Source: Chromatiales bacterium
GTDB lineage: Bacteria; Pseudomonadota; Gammaproteobacteria; JAGRGH01
Length of the DNA stretch: 64,000 bases
Direction of reading: 5' to 3'
NCBI GenBank assembly: GCA_020445605.1
Contig: JAGRGH010000057.1
Location: forward strand, 1-64,000
Within the stretch, counting starts at the first letter, position 1. Every line of letters starts with the position of its first letter. Shown one piece after another: positions 46,109-56,568 of the stretch. The position numbers and the translations under genes were made by a program. The notes under the pieces are model-generated. The model ran no database searches and was not told the origin of the DNA. It worked only from the letters and a program-made list of their open reading frames with translations.

Positions 46109-47614
46109 TCATTGGGCTGAATGCGTGCGCCGCCACGGTCGCCCGAACAGAAACGACACCAACGCGATCAGTACCGCCGGCCAGTCGCCGAACCGCACAT
46201 AGGGCGTCGCGCCGGCCCGGGGCTGGAGGTCGGCGATCAAGACATGCTCGGCGAACTGCGGCGAACGCACGCTGACACGACCGTCGGCGTCGATCACCGC
46301 ACTGATGCCGGTGTTCGTTGCGCGCAACATCCAGCGCCCGGTTTCCAGCGAGCGCATGCGGGCGATTTCCAGGTGCTGATGCGGGGCCAGGGAATCACCA
46401 AACCATGCGTCGTTGGACGCATTGAGCAGAAACCGCGCCTGCGGCAGTGCCGCGCGGGTCTCCCGCCCGAACGCATCCTCGTAGCAGATGCTCGCCGCGG
46501 CCTGGTAGCGGCCCACGTCGAGCAGGGGCGGTTCATCCGGGCCGGCGCTGAACCGCGACATCGGAATCTCCAACCAAGTCAGCAGCGGCCGCAACCATGC
46601 GTCGAACGGCAGATATTCGCCAAACGGCACGAGATGGCGTTTCGCGTAGACCTGCTCGCCGCCGCCGGCAAAACTCACCAGCGCGTTGAAATATTCGCGC
46701 CCCGGCTCATACGGCACACCCACGACCAGTGTCGTGCCCTGCCCCGCCAGTTCCGCGGCGAGCGGACGCAGCCATTCGTCGGCGACCGATTCAAAGAATG
46801 CCGGAACGGCCGTCTCCGGCCAGACCACCAGATCGGCCGCGCCGGCATCCCGGCTCAGTCGGGAATACAGCGCCAGCGTCTTCCAGCGCTGCGTCGGCAG
46901 CCACTTTTGTTCCTGCGCAATCGCGCCCTGAACCGCGGCGACCCGAAACGGCCCATCCACCGGCTGTGTCCACTGCATGCGCGCCGAGAAATGCGCGGCC
47001 GGCCACACAAGTGCCGCGCCTAAGAGCAACGTTACGTATACAACCGAGCGCTCGCGCAGTGCGCCCGCCAGCGCCGCCGCGGCAAAGGCAAGCGCGAGAC
47101 CGATCAGATACACGCCGCCGACGGGCGCCAGCCCCGCGAGACCGGCATCGACCTGCGAATAGCCAAGACTCAGCCACGGAAACCCGGTCAGCGCCCAGCC
47201 GCGCAGCCACTCGATCAGCAGCCACGCACCCGCGAAGGCGACCACGCGTGACGCGCCCGGTGCCGCGCGCGCGCCCAGCCATAGCGCAAGCGCCGGAAAC
47301 ACCGCCAACAACGCAACAAACGCCGCCGTGATCACGACTGCCAGCGGCGTGCCGACATTGCCGAACTGATCGACAGAGACCACGACCCAGGACACGCCGG
47401 CACCGAACTGGCCAAGGCCGAATCCGTAGCCGAGTGCGAAAGCGCGACGTCCGCGCGCGGACCATGCGAGCACAAACAGCGCGGCCAGGGCCGCCGGTGC
47501 AAACCAGCGCCACTCGAACGGCGCGAATGCAAGCACCGACGCGGCGCCCGAGACCGGTGCGAACGCAAACGCGAGCCAGGCGCGCCGGCGCGCGCCCGAC
47601 GCAGCCTGGTTCAT
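46109..47614 (-). CDS. lnt: Apolipoprotein N-acyltransferase Lnt
   Basis: A 501-residue inner-membrane enzyme. The N-terminal half has about six helices. The periplasmic nitrilase-like domain carries the catalytic triad: Glu in VVWPETAVPAFF, Lys in YAKRHLVPFGEYLPF and Cys in SICYEDAFG. It adds the third acyl chain to lipoproteins. It overlaps corC by four bases (ATGA), as usual in this cluster. Confidence 0.96.
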   Translation of the reverse strand: MNQAASGARRRAWLAFAFAPVSGAASVLAFAPFEWRWFAPAALAALFVLAWSARGRRAFALGYGFGLGQFGAGVSWVVVSVDQFGNVGTPLAVVITAAFVALLAVFPALALWLGARAAPGASRVVAFAGAWLLIEWLRGWALTGFPWLSLGYSQVDAGLAGLAPVGGVYLIGLALAFAAAALAGALRERSVVYVTLLLGAALVWPAAHFSARMQWTQPVDGPFRVAAVQGAIAQEQKWLPTQRWKTLALYSRLSRDAGAADLVVWPETAVPAFFESVADEWLRPLAAELAGQGTTLVVGVPYEPGREYFNALVSFAGGGEQVYAKRHLVPFGEYLPFDAWLRPLLTWLEIPMSRFSAGPDEPPLLDVGRYQAAASICYEDAFGRETRAALPQARFLLNASNDAWFGDSLAPHQHLEIARMRSLETGRWMLRATNTGISAVIDADGRVSVRSPQFAEHVLIADLQPRAGATPYVRFGDWPAVLIALVSFLFGRPWRRTHSAQ

Positions 47615-48486
47615 GCGCTGTCGCCGGGACCGGCGTCTTCGAGCGGCGGCGGTGCCTCGATACGCAGCAGGTGGATTCGGCGCGCATCGGCGCGCAGCAC
47701 CTCGATGCGGAAGCGGTCTACGGTGATCTGCTCGCCACGCTTGGGCACATGGCCCAGCTGTTTGACCACGAGTCCGCCGATGGTGTCGACCTCGTTGGCA
47801 TCGAACGCCGCATCGAAGTAATCGTTGAAATCCTCGAGCGGCGTTGCCGCCTTGACCGTGAACAGCGTCGAATCCAGTTTGAGGATGTCCGTATCCTCGT
47901 CGAAGTCGTACTCGTCCTCTATATCGCCGACGATCTGTTCGAGCACGTCTTCGATCGTGACCAGACCGGAAGCCGCGCCGAACTCATCGACCACGATCGC
48001 CATGTGATTGCGATTCGCGCGGAATTCCTTGAGCAGGACGTTCAGTCGCTTGGCCTCGGGCACGAACACGGCGGGCCTGAGGATCTGCCTCATGTCGAAG
48101 CGCTCGTTGCCGGCCGCACTGAAGCCGAGCAGGTCCTTGGCGAGCACGATGCCGACGACCCGCGCGCGATCGTCACCGAGCACCGGGAAGCGCGAATGCG
48201 CCGACTCGATCACCGCTTCAAGAATGGTTTCCAGCGGGTCGTCGCGTCCGACCGCAACGATCTGCGCGCGCGGGATCATGACATCGCGCACCTGCATCTC
48301 CGAGACATGCAGCACGCCCTCGATCATCGCGAGCGCCTCGCCGTCGATCAGCTCGCGCTCGCGCGCGCCGCGCAGGACCGTGACGAGTTCCTCGCGATCG
48401 CCAGGAATCCCGAGCAGCGCCCGGCGCAGCCGCTGATACCAGCCGGCCTTTTCGCCGGGACGCGATCCTTTGCGCATGCGGATCAT
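47611..48486 (-). CDS. corC: CorC/YbeX family CBS-domain protein
   Basis: A 291-residue protein with a CBS pair (VRDVMIPRAQIVAVGRDDP...; FVPEAKRLNVLLKEFRANRNHMAIVVDEFG), the VTIEDVLEQIVGDIEDEYD segment and a C-terminal transporter-associated domain. The N-terminal membrane domain of longer paralogues is absent. It is linked to magnesium/cobalt efflux and, by position, to lipoprotein maturation and ribosome maturation genes. Confidence 0.93.
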   Translation of the reverse strand: MIRMRKGSRPGEKAGWYQRLRRALLGIPGDREELVTVLRGARERELIDGEALAMIEGVLHVSEMQVRDVMIPRAQIVAVGRDDPLETILEAVIESAHSRFPVLGDDRARVVGIVLAKDLLGFSAAGNERFDMRQILRPAVFVPEAKRLNVLLKEFRANRNHMAIVVDEFGAASGLVTIEDVLEQIVGDIEDEYDFDEDTDILKLDSTLFTVKAATPLEDFNDYFDAAFDANEVDTIGGLVVKQLGHVPKRGEQITVDRFRIEVLRADARRIHLLRIEAPPPLEDAGPGDSA

Positions 48487-48565
48487 CCGGCGCGGGGTCG
48501 GGCGACGCCGGCCGCCGTTGCGAACTCAGCCCCGCCGGGCGGCGGGCCTATAGGGCCATCGGGAC

Positions 48566-49027
48566 TCATGCCACCTCGCGTGGCTCGTAAGGATCGGAGA
48601 AGCCTAAACCGGCCAGGATTTCCGCTTCAAGCGCCTCCATGGCCTCGGCCTCGTCGTCGCGCTCGTGGTCGAGTCCGGCCAGATGCAACGCGCCATGGAC
48701 GACCATGTGCGCCCAGTGCGCGTCGACGGGCTTGCCCTGTTCGGCCGCTTCGCGCGCGACGACCGGGGCGCAGACGACGAGATCGCCGAGCGGCGCATCC
48801 GGCCCGGAATCGGCATCGCCGAGTGGAAACGACAGCACGTTGGTCGCGTAGTCGCGCCCGCGCCAGTCGCGGTTCAGCGCCGCGCCTTCACGCTCGTTGA
48901 CGATGCGGATGGTGACTTCGCCCGGCACGTCGACACGGCGGAGCGCCGCCTGCGCCCAGGCGCGCAGCAGCGGCGCAAGCGGGATGTCGCCGCCGCGCGT
49001 GGCACGTTGTACCCAGATGCGATTCAA
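48566..49027 (-). CDS. ybeY: Endoribonuclease YbeY
   Basis: A 153-residue metal-dependent endonuclease for 16S rRNA processing. The histidine motif is [14 protein letters not shown], and [31 protein letters not shown] is the family core. I used the TTG at 49027, which overlaps the phoH stop by four bases (TTGA); the open frame further upstream lacks family sequence. Confidence 0.94.
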   Translation of the reverse strand: MNRIWVQRATRGGDIPLAPLLRAWAQAALRRVDVPGEVTIRIVNEREGAALNRDWRGRDYATNVLSFPLGDADSGPDAPLGDLVVCAPVVAREAAEQGKPVDAHWAHMVVHGALHLAGLDHERDDEAEAMEALEAEILAGLGFSDPYEPREVA

Positions 49028-50040
49028 GTGTCCTGCCCGGCGTCGGGCGGGGTTGCGGATGCGCGTGCGTCCCACGCGTCGTAGGCGTCCACGATCTTCT
49101 GCACCAATGGGTGACGCACGACGTCCGACGAAGTGAAAAACGTGAACGAGATGCCAGGCACCTCGCGCAACACGCGCGTGACTTCACGCAGCCCCGAACG
49201 GCTCGCCTGTGGCAGGTCGATCTGGGTGATGTCGCCCGTCACGACGGCGGTCGAACCAAAGCCGATGCGGGTCAGGAACATCTTCATCTGCTCGGTCGTG
49301 GCGTTCTGGGCCTCATCGAGGATGATGAACGCATCGTTGAGGGTCCGTCCGCGCATGTAGGCCAGCGGCGCGATCTCGATGACATTGCGATCGATGAGTT
49401 TTGCAACACGCTCGAAGCCGAGCATTTCGTAAAGTGCGTCATACAGCGGGCGCAGGTACGGGTCGATCTTCTGCGCGAGATCGCCGGGCAGGAACCCCAG
49501 CCGTTCGCCCGCTTCGACCGCGGGACGTGTCAGCACCAGACGACGCACGCGGTCGCGCTCGAGCGCGTCCACGGCGCAGGCCACGGCGAGATAGGTCTTG
49601 CCGGTGCCGGCCGGCCCGATGCCGAAGTTCAGGTCGCCGCGCCGGATGCTCTCGACATAGGCGCGCTGCTGCGGCCCGCGCGGACGAACGACGCCGCTGC
49701 GGGTGCGGATCGTCGCGGGGTCGCCGGCCGGCGCGCGCGCGATGTCGTTCAGCCCGGATTCCTGCAGAAACAGGTGTATGCGCGCCGGCGTCAGGGGCTC
49801 GGCCCGCGCGGTCTCGTACAGCGACTTCAGCAGCTCGGCCGCGGTCGCCACGTCGGCGGGATTGCCGAGAATCGTGAAGTCGTGGCCGCGATTGTTGATC
49901 TCGACGCCCAGACGCCGTTCGATCTGGCGCAGGTGCTCATCGAGCTGCCCGCAGAGATTCGACAGCCGCTCGTTGTCCTCGGGTTCGAGCCGCAGGCGCA
50001 GCGCACGGGCCTCGCCGGCGGCGACCTCAGGCACAGGCAC
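49024..50040 (-). CDS. ybeZ: PhoH-like ATPase YbeZ
   Basis: A 338-residue protein. An N-terminal KH-like part is followed by the ATPase with Walker [36 protein letters not shown] (Walker B) and [12 protein letters not shown]. It works with YbeY in RNA processing. The GTG at 50040 overlaps the miaB end by 14 bases; a second GTG follows at 50034. Confidence 0.94.
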   Translation of the reverse strand: MPVPEVAAGEARALRLRLEPEDNERLSNLCGQLDEHLRQIERRLGVEINNRGHDFTILGNPADVATAAELLKSLYETARAEPLTPARIHLFLQESGLNDIARAPAGDPATIRTRSGVVRPRGPQQRAYVESIRRGDLNFGIGPAGTGKTYLAVACAVDALERDRVRRLVLTRPAVEAGERLGFLPGDLAQKIDPYLRPLYDALYEMLGFERVAKLIDRNVIEIAPLAYMRGRTLNDAFIILDEAQNATTEQMKMFLTRIGFGSTAVVTGDITQIDLPQASRSGLREVTRVLREVPGISFTFFTSSDVVRHPLVQKIVDAYDAWDARASATPPDAGQDT

Positions 50041-51379
50041 GCACGCTGGAGACCGGTCCGGCCAGGCGGCCGCGCAGGGAGTTGGGCAGGGCCTCGGTGA
50101 TGCGCACCTCGACGAATTCGCCGATCAGCGAGGGATCACCGGCGAAGTTCACGACCCGGTTGTTGCCGGTACGGCCGGCGAGCATCAGCGGGTCCTTGCG
50201 CGAAGGGCCGTCGACCAGCACCCGCTCTACGCTGCCGACCATGGCCGCACTGATGTCCGCCGCGAATGCGTCGATACGCGCCTGCAGGCGCGCGAGCCGT
50301 GCCTTCTTGACCTCGATCGGCACGTCATCGGGCAGCGCCGCGGCCGGCGTACCCGGACGCGCCGAGTAGATGAAGCTGAAGCTCTGGTCGAAACCGATCT
50401 CTTCGATCAGGGCCATGGTGGCCTCGAAATCCGCGTCGGTTTCGCCGGGAAAGCCGACGATGAAATCCGAGGAGATGCTGATCCCCGGGCGTGCTTCGCG
50501 CAGGCGCGCGATGCGCTCGCGGTAGTAGGCCGCGTCGTGGCCGCGCTTCATCGCGGCGAGCACCCGGTCCGAACCGCTCTGCACCGGCAGGTGCAGAAAG
50601 CCCACCAGGCTCTCGACCTCGGCGAACGCATCGATCAGTTCGTCGGAGAGTTCGGCCGGATGCGAGGTCGTGAAGCGAATGCGCTCGATGCCGGGAATCC
50701 GTGCGACATAGCGGATCAGCAGCGCCAGATCCGCCTGGGCGCCGTCGTCCATGGGACCCGCATAGGCGTTCACGTTCTGGCCGAGCAGGGTGACTTCGCG
50801 CACGCCCTGGCGGGCCAGCTGCGCGCATTCGGTGACGACGCTCTCGACCGGTCGCGAGACCTCCTCGCCGCGCGTGTACGGAACGACGCAGAAGGTGCAG
50901 TAGCGCGAGCAGCCTTCCATGACCGAAACGAAGGCCCGCGGACCGTCGGCACGCGGCGCCGGCAGGTGGTCGAACTTCTCGATCTCGGGAAAGCGCACGT
51001 CGATGGCCGGGCGCCGCGCCCGGCGCACGGACTCGACCAGCTCCGGCAGCCGGTGCAGCGTCTGCGGGCCGAAGACGATATCCACGTACGGTGCCCGCGC
51101 CCGCAGGGCCTCGCCCTCCTGGCTCGCCACGCAGCCGCCGACGCCGATGATCAGGGCCGGTCGCTGCTGTTTGAGCAGCTTCCAGCGGCCGAGCTGCGAG
51201 AACACCTTCTCCTGCGCCTTTTCACGAATCGAGCAGGTGTTCAGGAGCAGGATGTCGGCGTCCTCGGCACAGTCGACGCACTCCACCCCGCGCGCGCTGA
51301 CCAGCAGATCGGCCATGCGCGAGGAGTCGTATTCGTTCATCTGACAGCCGTGCGTCAGGACAAAAAGCTTGTCGGCCAT
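50027..51379 (-). CDS. miaB: tRNA-2-methylthio-N6-dimethylallyladenosine synthase MiaB
   Basis: A 450-residue radical SAM methylthiotransferase. The N-terminal domain holds auxiliary cluster cysteines ([31 protein letters not shown]). The radical SAM motif is CSRYCTFC in [18 protein letters not shown], and a TRAM domain ends the protein. It adds the methylthio group to A37 of tRNAs reading UNN codons. The ATG at 51379 ([12 protein letters not shown]) is the conserved start. First gene of the ybeZ–ybeY–corC–lnt cluster. Confidence 0.96.
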   Translation of the reverse strand: MADKLFVLTHGCQMNEYDSSRMADLLVSARGVECVDCAEDADILLLNTCSIREKAQEKVFSQLGRWKLLKQQRPALIIGVGGCVASQEGEALRARAPYVDIVFGPQTLHRLPELVESVRRARRPAIDVRFPEIEKFDHLPAPRADGPRAFVSVMEGCSRYCTFCVVPYTRGEEVSRPVESVVTECAQLARQGVREVTLLGQNVNAYAGPMDDGAQADLALLIRYVARIPGIERIRFTTSHPAELSDELIDAFAEVESLVGFLHLPVQSGSDRVLAAMKRGHDAAYYRERIARLREARPGISISSDFIVGFPGETDADFEATMALIEEIGFDQSFSFIYSARPGTPAAALPDDVPIEVKKARLARLQARIDAFAADISAAMVGSVERVLVDGPSRKDPLMLAGRTGNNRVVNFAGDPSLIGEFVEVRITEALPNSLRGRLAGPVSSVRACA

Positions 51380-51456
51380 GGGGCGGATGCAAGGTTCGCG
51401 TGGGTCCAGTACCCTTCGATTATCCCTTTTTTGTCCCGAATCCTGCAGCACACCCC

Positions 51457-53364
51457 ATGACGACCCCCTCCAACGGCCTGCGCGAGGCGCAGACCCTGAT
51501 CCGAAACGGATCCCTCAAGACCGCACGTACCACCCTGGAAAAAACGCTCGCCCAGTCGCCTGATGACACGAGTGCGCGCCAGTTGCTGGCCGACCTGCTG
51601 GTGCGCACCGGCGCGATGCCCGAGGCGATCGGACACTATCGCGTGCTCGCCGCCCAGCATCCCGAGGATGCCGGCCTTAGGGGGAATCTCGGCAACGTGC
51701 TGCTGTTCACGGGCGCATTCGGCGAGGCGGTCGATGCCTACACCGAGGTTCTGGCGCACGCGCCCGAGCACCCGCTCGCGCTCGACGGTCTGGCCGCGGC
51801 ACACCTTGGCATGGGCGACCCGCAGAGCGCGCTGGCGTTTGGCGAGCGTGCGGTCAAGGCGTCGCCGACCCTTGCGTCGGCGCACTACAACCTGGCGAGG
51901 GCACAGATCGCGCTCGGGCGTACGGCCGAGGCCGAGGCCACCCTGCGCCGTGCCGTCGCCTGCGGCCCGGGATTCGCGGACGCCCATGTCAACCTCGGGG
52001 CGCTGCTGCTTGCGCGAGGGCAGGACGCCGAAGCCGAGGCCCGCCTGCGCGAAGCAGTGCGGATCAACCCGCGCCACGAAGGCGCGCACTACAACCTCGG
52101 CAACGTACTGCGGCGACGCCAGAAATACGACGCCGCCCTGGGCGCGTATTCAGCCGCACTGGAACTCAACCCCGCGGCTGCGCGCACGCATGCACAGATC
52201 GCCGCTGTGCTCGAGCAGATCAATCGCTCCGACGAGGCGCGCGCAAGCGCCGAAAGCGCGCTCACGCTCGATCCAGGGCAGACGTCAGCGACCCTGACAC
52301 TCGCCCGAACGCTGCGCCGGTCACCCGACACGGCCCCACGCGCCGTCGAGCTGCTGCGCGGCTGGATCAGCAATCATCCCGAGCCAAGCGCCGACGGTGG
52401 CTCGGCGCGACTGCTGCTCGCGAGTCTGCTCGACGCAGCCGGAGAAACGGACCAGGCCTGGTCGCTGATGACGGACGGCAACACCATGCTGGACCTCAAC
52501 GGCGAGCGTGATCGCGAGACCTACCGCGCCTACGTCAGCGCGTACGAACAGGCGTTCAGCGAGGAACGTCTTGCCGAGTGGCCGGACGACGACGACTATC
52601 CCGAGGCGCCGGTCTTCATCGTCGGATTCCCACGCTCGGGCACCACACTCCTCGACAGCCTGCTGCGCGGTCACCCGGCGCTGGCGGTACTGGAGGAAAC
52701 CGACCTCAAACACGCAACCGAACGGCGGCTGTGGGATCAGCCCGGCGAGTTTCCGACCAATGTCCTGTCGCTGGAGTCCAGCGAACTCGACAAGCTGCGC
52801 AGGGACTGGCTGGTTCGTGCGCGCGAACTCGCTGGTCGGCGCGACGGCATCATCGTCGACAAACTGCCACTGAATCTGGTCGCCGTACCGCTGCTCGCGA
52901 GGCTGTTTCCGCGCGCACGCTTCGTGCTGGCGCTGCGCCACCCGATGGATGCGATCCTCAGCGCGCTGATGCAGGATTTCGCGCCAAATCCGGCGATGGC
53001 CCACCTGCGTGACCTGGACACCGCCGTCGCGCTTTACGTGCAGGTCTTCAAGCTCTGGGAGCGCTATCGACGCCGACTGCCACTGCAAGTCCACGCGGTT
53101 CGATATGAGGATGTGGTGGCCGATGCCGAGCGCGAAATGCGAGCGCTGATCGCATTTCTCGATCTGGAATGGGACGACCAGGTGCTCGCGCACCGTGATC
53201 GAAAGGGCCGCGGTATCGCGACCCCGAGCTATCACCAGGTCGCGCAGCCGATCTACGACACCGCCGTGGAACGCTGGCGACGTTACCGCGACCACATCGC
53301 GGCCGAGGCCATCGAACGGATCGCGCCGGTCGCCCAGGCCTACGGCTACTCGGTCGAGCCCTGA
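51457..53364 (+). CDS. TPR-repeat sulfotransferase, tandem copy 1
   Basis: A 635-residue protein. Residues ~1–300 are about eight tetratricopeptide repeats ([30 protein letters not shown]). The sulfotransferase domain begins at ~385 with the PAPS phosphate loop [50 protein letters not shown] follows as the 3'-phosphate region. It would transfer sulfate from PAPS to a carbohydrate, peptide or other acceptor. No signal peptide is seen. It is divergent from miaB and 17 bases before a paralogue. Confidence 0.87.
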   Translation: MTTPSNGLREAQTLIRNGSLKTARTTLEKTLAQSPDDTSARQLLADLLVRTGAMPEAIGHYRVLAAQHPEDAGLRGNLGNVLLFTGAFGEAVDAYTEVLAHAPEHPLALDGLAAAHLGMGDPQSALAFGERAVKASPTLASAHYNLARAQIALGRTAEAEATLRRAVACGPGFADAHVNLGALLLARGQDAEAEARLREAVRINPRHEGAHYNLGNVLRRRQKYDAALGAYSAALELNPAAARTHAQIAAVLEQINRSDEARASAESALTLDPGQTSATLTLARTLRRSPDTAPRAVELLRGWISNHPEPSADGGSARLLLASLLDAAGETDQAWSLMTDGNTMLDLNGERDRETYRAYVSAYEQAFSEERLAEWPDDDDYPEAPVFIVGFPRSGTTLLDSLLRGHPALAVLEETDLKHATERRLWDQPGEFPTNVLSLESSELDKLRRDWLVRARELAGRRDGIIVDKLPLNLVAVPLLARLFPRARFVLALRHPMDAILSALMQDFAPNPAMAHLRDLDTAVALYVQVFKLWERYRRRLPLQVHAVRYEDVVADAEREMRALIAFLDLEWDDQVLAHRDRKGRGIATPSYHQVAQPIYDTAVERWRRYRDHIAAEAIERIAPVAQAYGYSVEP

Positions 53365-53381
53365 ACGGGCCGGGATTCTCG

Positions 53382-55295
53382 GTGGGGCTGGAATCAAAAC
53401 GCCTGCTCGAGGCCCGGACGCTCTGGCAGGACGGTCAGTTCACAGCGGCCCGCATGACGCTGGAACAGTTTCTGGTCGAGCACCCTGATGATCCGGACGG
53501 TCTGCAACTGCTTGGCGCCCAGCTGCTTGCGCTGGCGGAATACGCCGAATCCTCCCGCCGTTATGAACGCCTCGCCGCGTTGCGCCCGGACGACCCTGCA
53601 GTGCACGGCAATCTGGCCAACGCATTGCTGCTTGATGGCCGGTTCGATGATGCCGCGAGCGCCTATTCAAGAACGCTCGCGCTCGCACCCGACCACCCGC
53701 AGGCGCTGAACGGACTGGCCGAGGCCGAACTGGGCCGGAATCAGGCCGAGCGGGCGCTGGCACTCGCCCGACGCGCCTGCACGGCGGCCCCGAACCACGC
53801 GCCGTTTCAATACACGCTCGGCCGGGCGTTTGAGGCTCTGGAGCAATCCAGAAACGCCGAAGCGGCGTACCGTTCAGCGATAGGGCTGGCACCGAACCTT
53901 GCTCAGGCGCGTGTAAACCTTGCAGTTGGTCTGATGGACAGACATCAGTACCGCGAGGCCGCCGATCAGCTGATCGAAGCGGTGCGCGCAAATCCGGCGC
54001 TGGAACCGGCCCACTTCAACCTTGGACGGGCGTTGTTCTACCTGCAGCGACTGGAACCGGCGCTGGCGGCATTCGACGCCGCCCTGGACCTTGCTCCGCG
54101 TCATGCCGACACGCTGGCAATGAAAGCCACCGTTCTCGAACACCTCAACCGGCCGGATATGGCGCGTTTGGCGGCGGAACAGGCACTTGAGATCGAGCCG
54201 TCCAACGCCCAGGCAACCCTGACTCTGGCGCGCTGCCTGAAGCGTTCCGAGGACGGACTGGAACCCGCTGCGGACTTGCTTTCGACCTGGGTCGACCTGC
54301 ATCCCGACGAGACAGACGCCACAGCCGGGTCCATTCGCCTGGAACTGGCAACGATTCTTGACCGGCTTGGCGACGAACAAAATGCCTGGGCAATGGCCAG
54401 CGCGGGCAACACCATGATCGCGGATGTCACCAAGGTCCGCACCACGGAATATGCCGAACACCTTGCTGCGTATGCCCGCGCCTTCCCGCCCGAACGCCTG
54501 AGTGACTGGCCGCAGCCGGACAGCAGCGAAACCGCCAACGAACCCGTATTCATCGTCGGTTTTCCGCGCTCGGGCACCACCCTGCTCGACAACCTGTTGC
54601 GCGGCCATCCCGGGCTGACGGTGCTGGAAGAAACGGACCTTGTGGCCACCCTTGAGCAACGCCTGCGACTGCGCGCCGGCCAGTTTCCCGTCAATGTGCT
54701 CGAACTTGACCGCACCGAACTCGCAACGCTGCGGGAGCTCTGGTTCGAGCGCGCACGCGAGCATGCACGCGGCCCGATTGCCAGGGTGGTCGACAAACTA
54801 CCGCTGAACCTCGTTGCCGTGCCACTGATTGCACGCGTGTTCCCTCACGCCCGGTTCGTGCTCGTTCTGCGACATCCATTCGACGCGGTACTCAGCGGGT
54901 TTTTTCAGGATTTCGAACCAATCCCGGCCATGGCGTACTTCTTTGGAATCGAAGCCGCCGCGCAGCTGTATGAAACGGTGTTCACACTCTGGGAGCGCTA
55001 CCGGGCGCATCTGCCTCTTGCCATACACGAAATCCGTTATGAGTCACTGGTGAGCGACCCCGAGGCAACCATGCGCGAACTCATCGGATATCTCGGGCTG
55101 GACTGGGATGCGCGCATTCTCGAACACGAACAGCACAGTGGCAGAGGCATCAACACACCCAGCTACCATCAGGTCGCGCAGCCAATCTACGACCGCGCCG
55201 TGGAACGCTGGCGACGTTATCGCGAGCAGATTCCCGCCGCTGTGCTCGAGCAGCTAAGACCGTTCGCCACGCAATTCGGCTACAGCGCCGATTGA
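53382..55295 (+). CDS. TPR-repeat sulfotransferase, tandem copy 2
   Basis: A 637-residue paralogue of the preceding protein, starting with GTG at 53382. TPRs (RFDDAASAYSRTLALAPDHPQALNGLAEAELG) precede [20 protein letters not shown] and the [30 protein letters not shown] region. The C-termini also match ([23 protein letters not shown]). The two arose by duplication and may act on related acceptors. It is probably translated from the same mRNA. Confidence 0.87.
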   Translation: MGLESKRLLEARTLWQDGQFTAARMTLEQFLVEHPDDPDGLQLLGAQLLALAEYAESSRRYERLAALRPDDPAVHGNLANALLLDGRFDDAASAYSRTLALAPDHPQALNGLAEAELGRNQAERALALARRACTAAPNHAPFQYTLGRAFEALEQSRNAEAAYRSAIGLAPNLAQARVNLAVGLMDRHQYREAADQLIEAVRANPALEPAHFNLGRALFYLQRLEPALAAFDAALDLAPRHADTLAMKATVLEHLNRPDMARLAAEQALEIEPSNAQATLTLARCLKRSEDGLEPAADLLSTWVDLHPDETDATAGSIRLELATILDRLGDEQNAWAMASAGNTMIADVTKVRTTEYAEHLAAYARAFPPERLSDWPQPDSSETANEPVFIVGFPRSGTTLLDNLLRGHPGLTVLEETDLVATLEQRLRLRAGQFPVNVLELDRTELATLRELWFERAREHARGPIARVVDKLPLNLVAVPLIARVFPHARFVLVLRHPFDAVLSGFFQDFEPIPAMAYFFGIEAAAQLYETVFTLWERYRAHLPLAIHEIRYESLVSDPEATMRELIGYLGLDWDARILEHEQHSGRGINTPSYHQVAQPIYDRAVERWRRYREQIPAAVLEQLRPFATQFGYSAD

Positions 55296-55331
55296 CGCCG
55301 AGAATCGCCGGCGGTGCCCCGGGCAACCGCT

Positions 55332-56282
55332 TCACTTCAGTGTGCAGCCGAACCAGAATTCGGGCGGCTTGGCGAGAAATTCCGCGGCCGGCATGTAGTG
55401 TGAGCCGTCACAGGAAAAATTGAGCCCGACCAGGCCGTTGATGACGTTCAGCGAGGCCGAGCGCAGGTAGATCGTCGAATCCGCTTCGCGTAGATCGCGC
55501 ATGCGGTCGAACACCTGCGCCACGGTGTCGGGCGGAACGATCGCCCGCTCGTGATAGGGCCGGCGCGGATACGCCAGACAGACATCCGGTGCGAGTATTT
55601 CGTCGAGCACATGCAGGCGATAGCAGAACGGATCGTCGATCTGCCAGAGCGTTGCACGCGAGCTCGAGTAATGCAGCTTGGCGTGGAACACGCCGTGTTC
55701 GCGAATCAGCTGCGAGACCAGCGCGGAGACATCATCGATGCGCGCGTCCATGGCCGAGTACACCCGCTCCTGCTGAAACAGGTTCTTGCGGATCGCGGGG
55801 TCGCCCTTGATCTGGCGCCACTGTGGGCGCTCGACCGGCATGCGTTCAGTGGACGGCAGCGCGTGCAGGTCGAAGTCCGCACAAAGGCAGGCCACCACGC
55901 GACCGTCACGGACCACGGGCTGAATCGCGGTGATGCAGGCCCGGCGTGTGACCCGCGAAAAATACACCTCCGACAGCGACAGCGTCTGGCACCCCGCGCT
56001 CTCACGCAAGTAGGGGCGGTCCGAGAGATCCTGGCCAACGACGTCGGGGTCGATCCCGTCGGGTTCGACGTTGCCGCTGATCTGGCGCCCGCCCGGATCG
56101 ACCACATAGGCGAGCTGCGGATCCGGCAGCAACGCAAGGCCATTGGCGAGCGTGAGATCGAGCTGGATCCGATCCGCGAGCACGACGGCACAGCGGGTCG
56201 CCAGCACGCTCATCGATAGCGCGAGCTGGAGCCTCAGCTCGAGTCTCTGTTCGCTGATCTTGGCCTTTAGAGCCGTTTCCAT
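55332..56282 (-). CDS. PDC (Cache-like) sensor-domain protein
   Basis: A 316-residue protein without a clear membrane helix. Residues ~30–150 resemble a PDC/Cache ligand-binding domain (YVVDPGGRQISGNV...DLSDRPYLRES...LSEVYFSRVTRRACITAIQPVVRDGRVVACLCADFDL). The rest is not recognised and lacks HAMP, kinase or GGDEF motifs, so the output is unknown. The ATG at 56282 was chosen; a further 31 codons upstream are open. It is convergent with the sulfotransferase pair. Confidence 0.72.
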   Translation of the reverse strand: METALKAKISEQRLELRLQLALSMSVLATRCAVVLADRIQLDLTLANGLALLPDPQLAYVVDPGGRQISGNVEPDGIDPDVVGQDLSDRPYLRESAGCQTLSLSEVYFSRVTRRACITAIQPVVRDGRVVACLCADFDLHALPSTERMPVERPQWRQIKGDPAIRKNLFQQERVYSAMDARIDDVSALVSQLIREHGVFHAKLHYSSSRATLWQIDDPFCYRLHVLDEILAPDVCLAYPRRPYHERAIVPPDTVAQVFDRMRDLREADSTIYLRSASLNVINGLVGLNFSCDGSHYMPAAEFLAKPPEFWFGCTLK

Positions 56283-56568
56283 GGTCCATCCCGTATTGTG
56301 GTGGTGGTTCGTTGTTATTGCGGGTCTTCTGCAGGCAACCCGTCTCTTTTGCATACCGTCCGCTGGCATGAACACTCAGAGTACGCCGGATCCATGGCGG
56401 TTCCATGAAAAACCAAGCAATCATTGTGCCTGTTTATGACGGCCGCGTGGCGCGGTTTCGGTCCTCATCCCTGCGCCGCCGTGGTGCGATTGCCCGTGCG
56501 ACGGCCTGAATCGCACCGCACCAGCGCATACAATGCGTCGGCCTGACCGAACGGGAGCACAGTCCACC

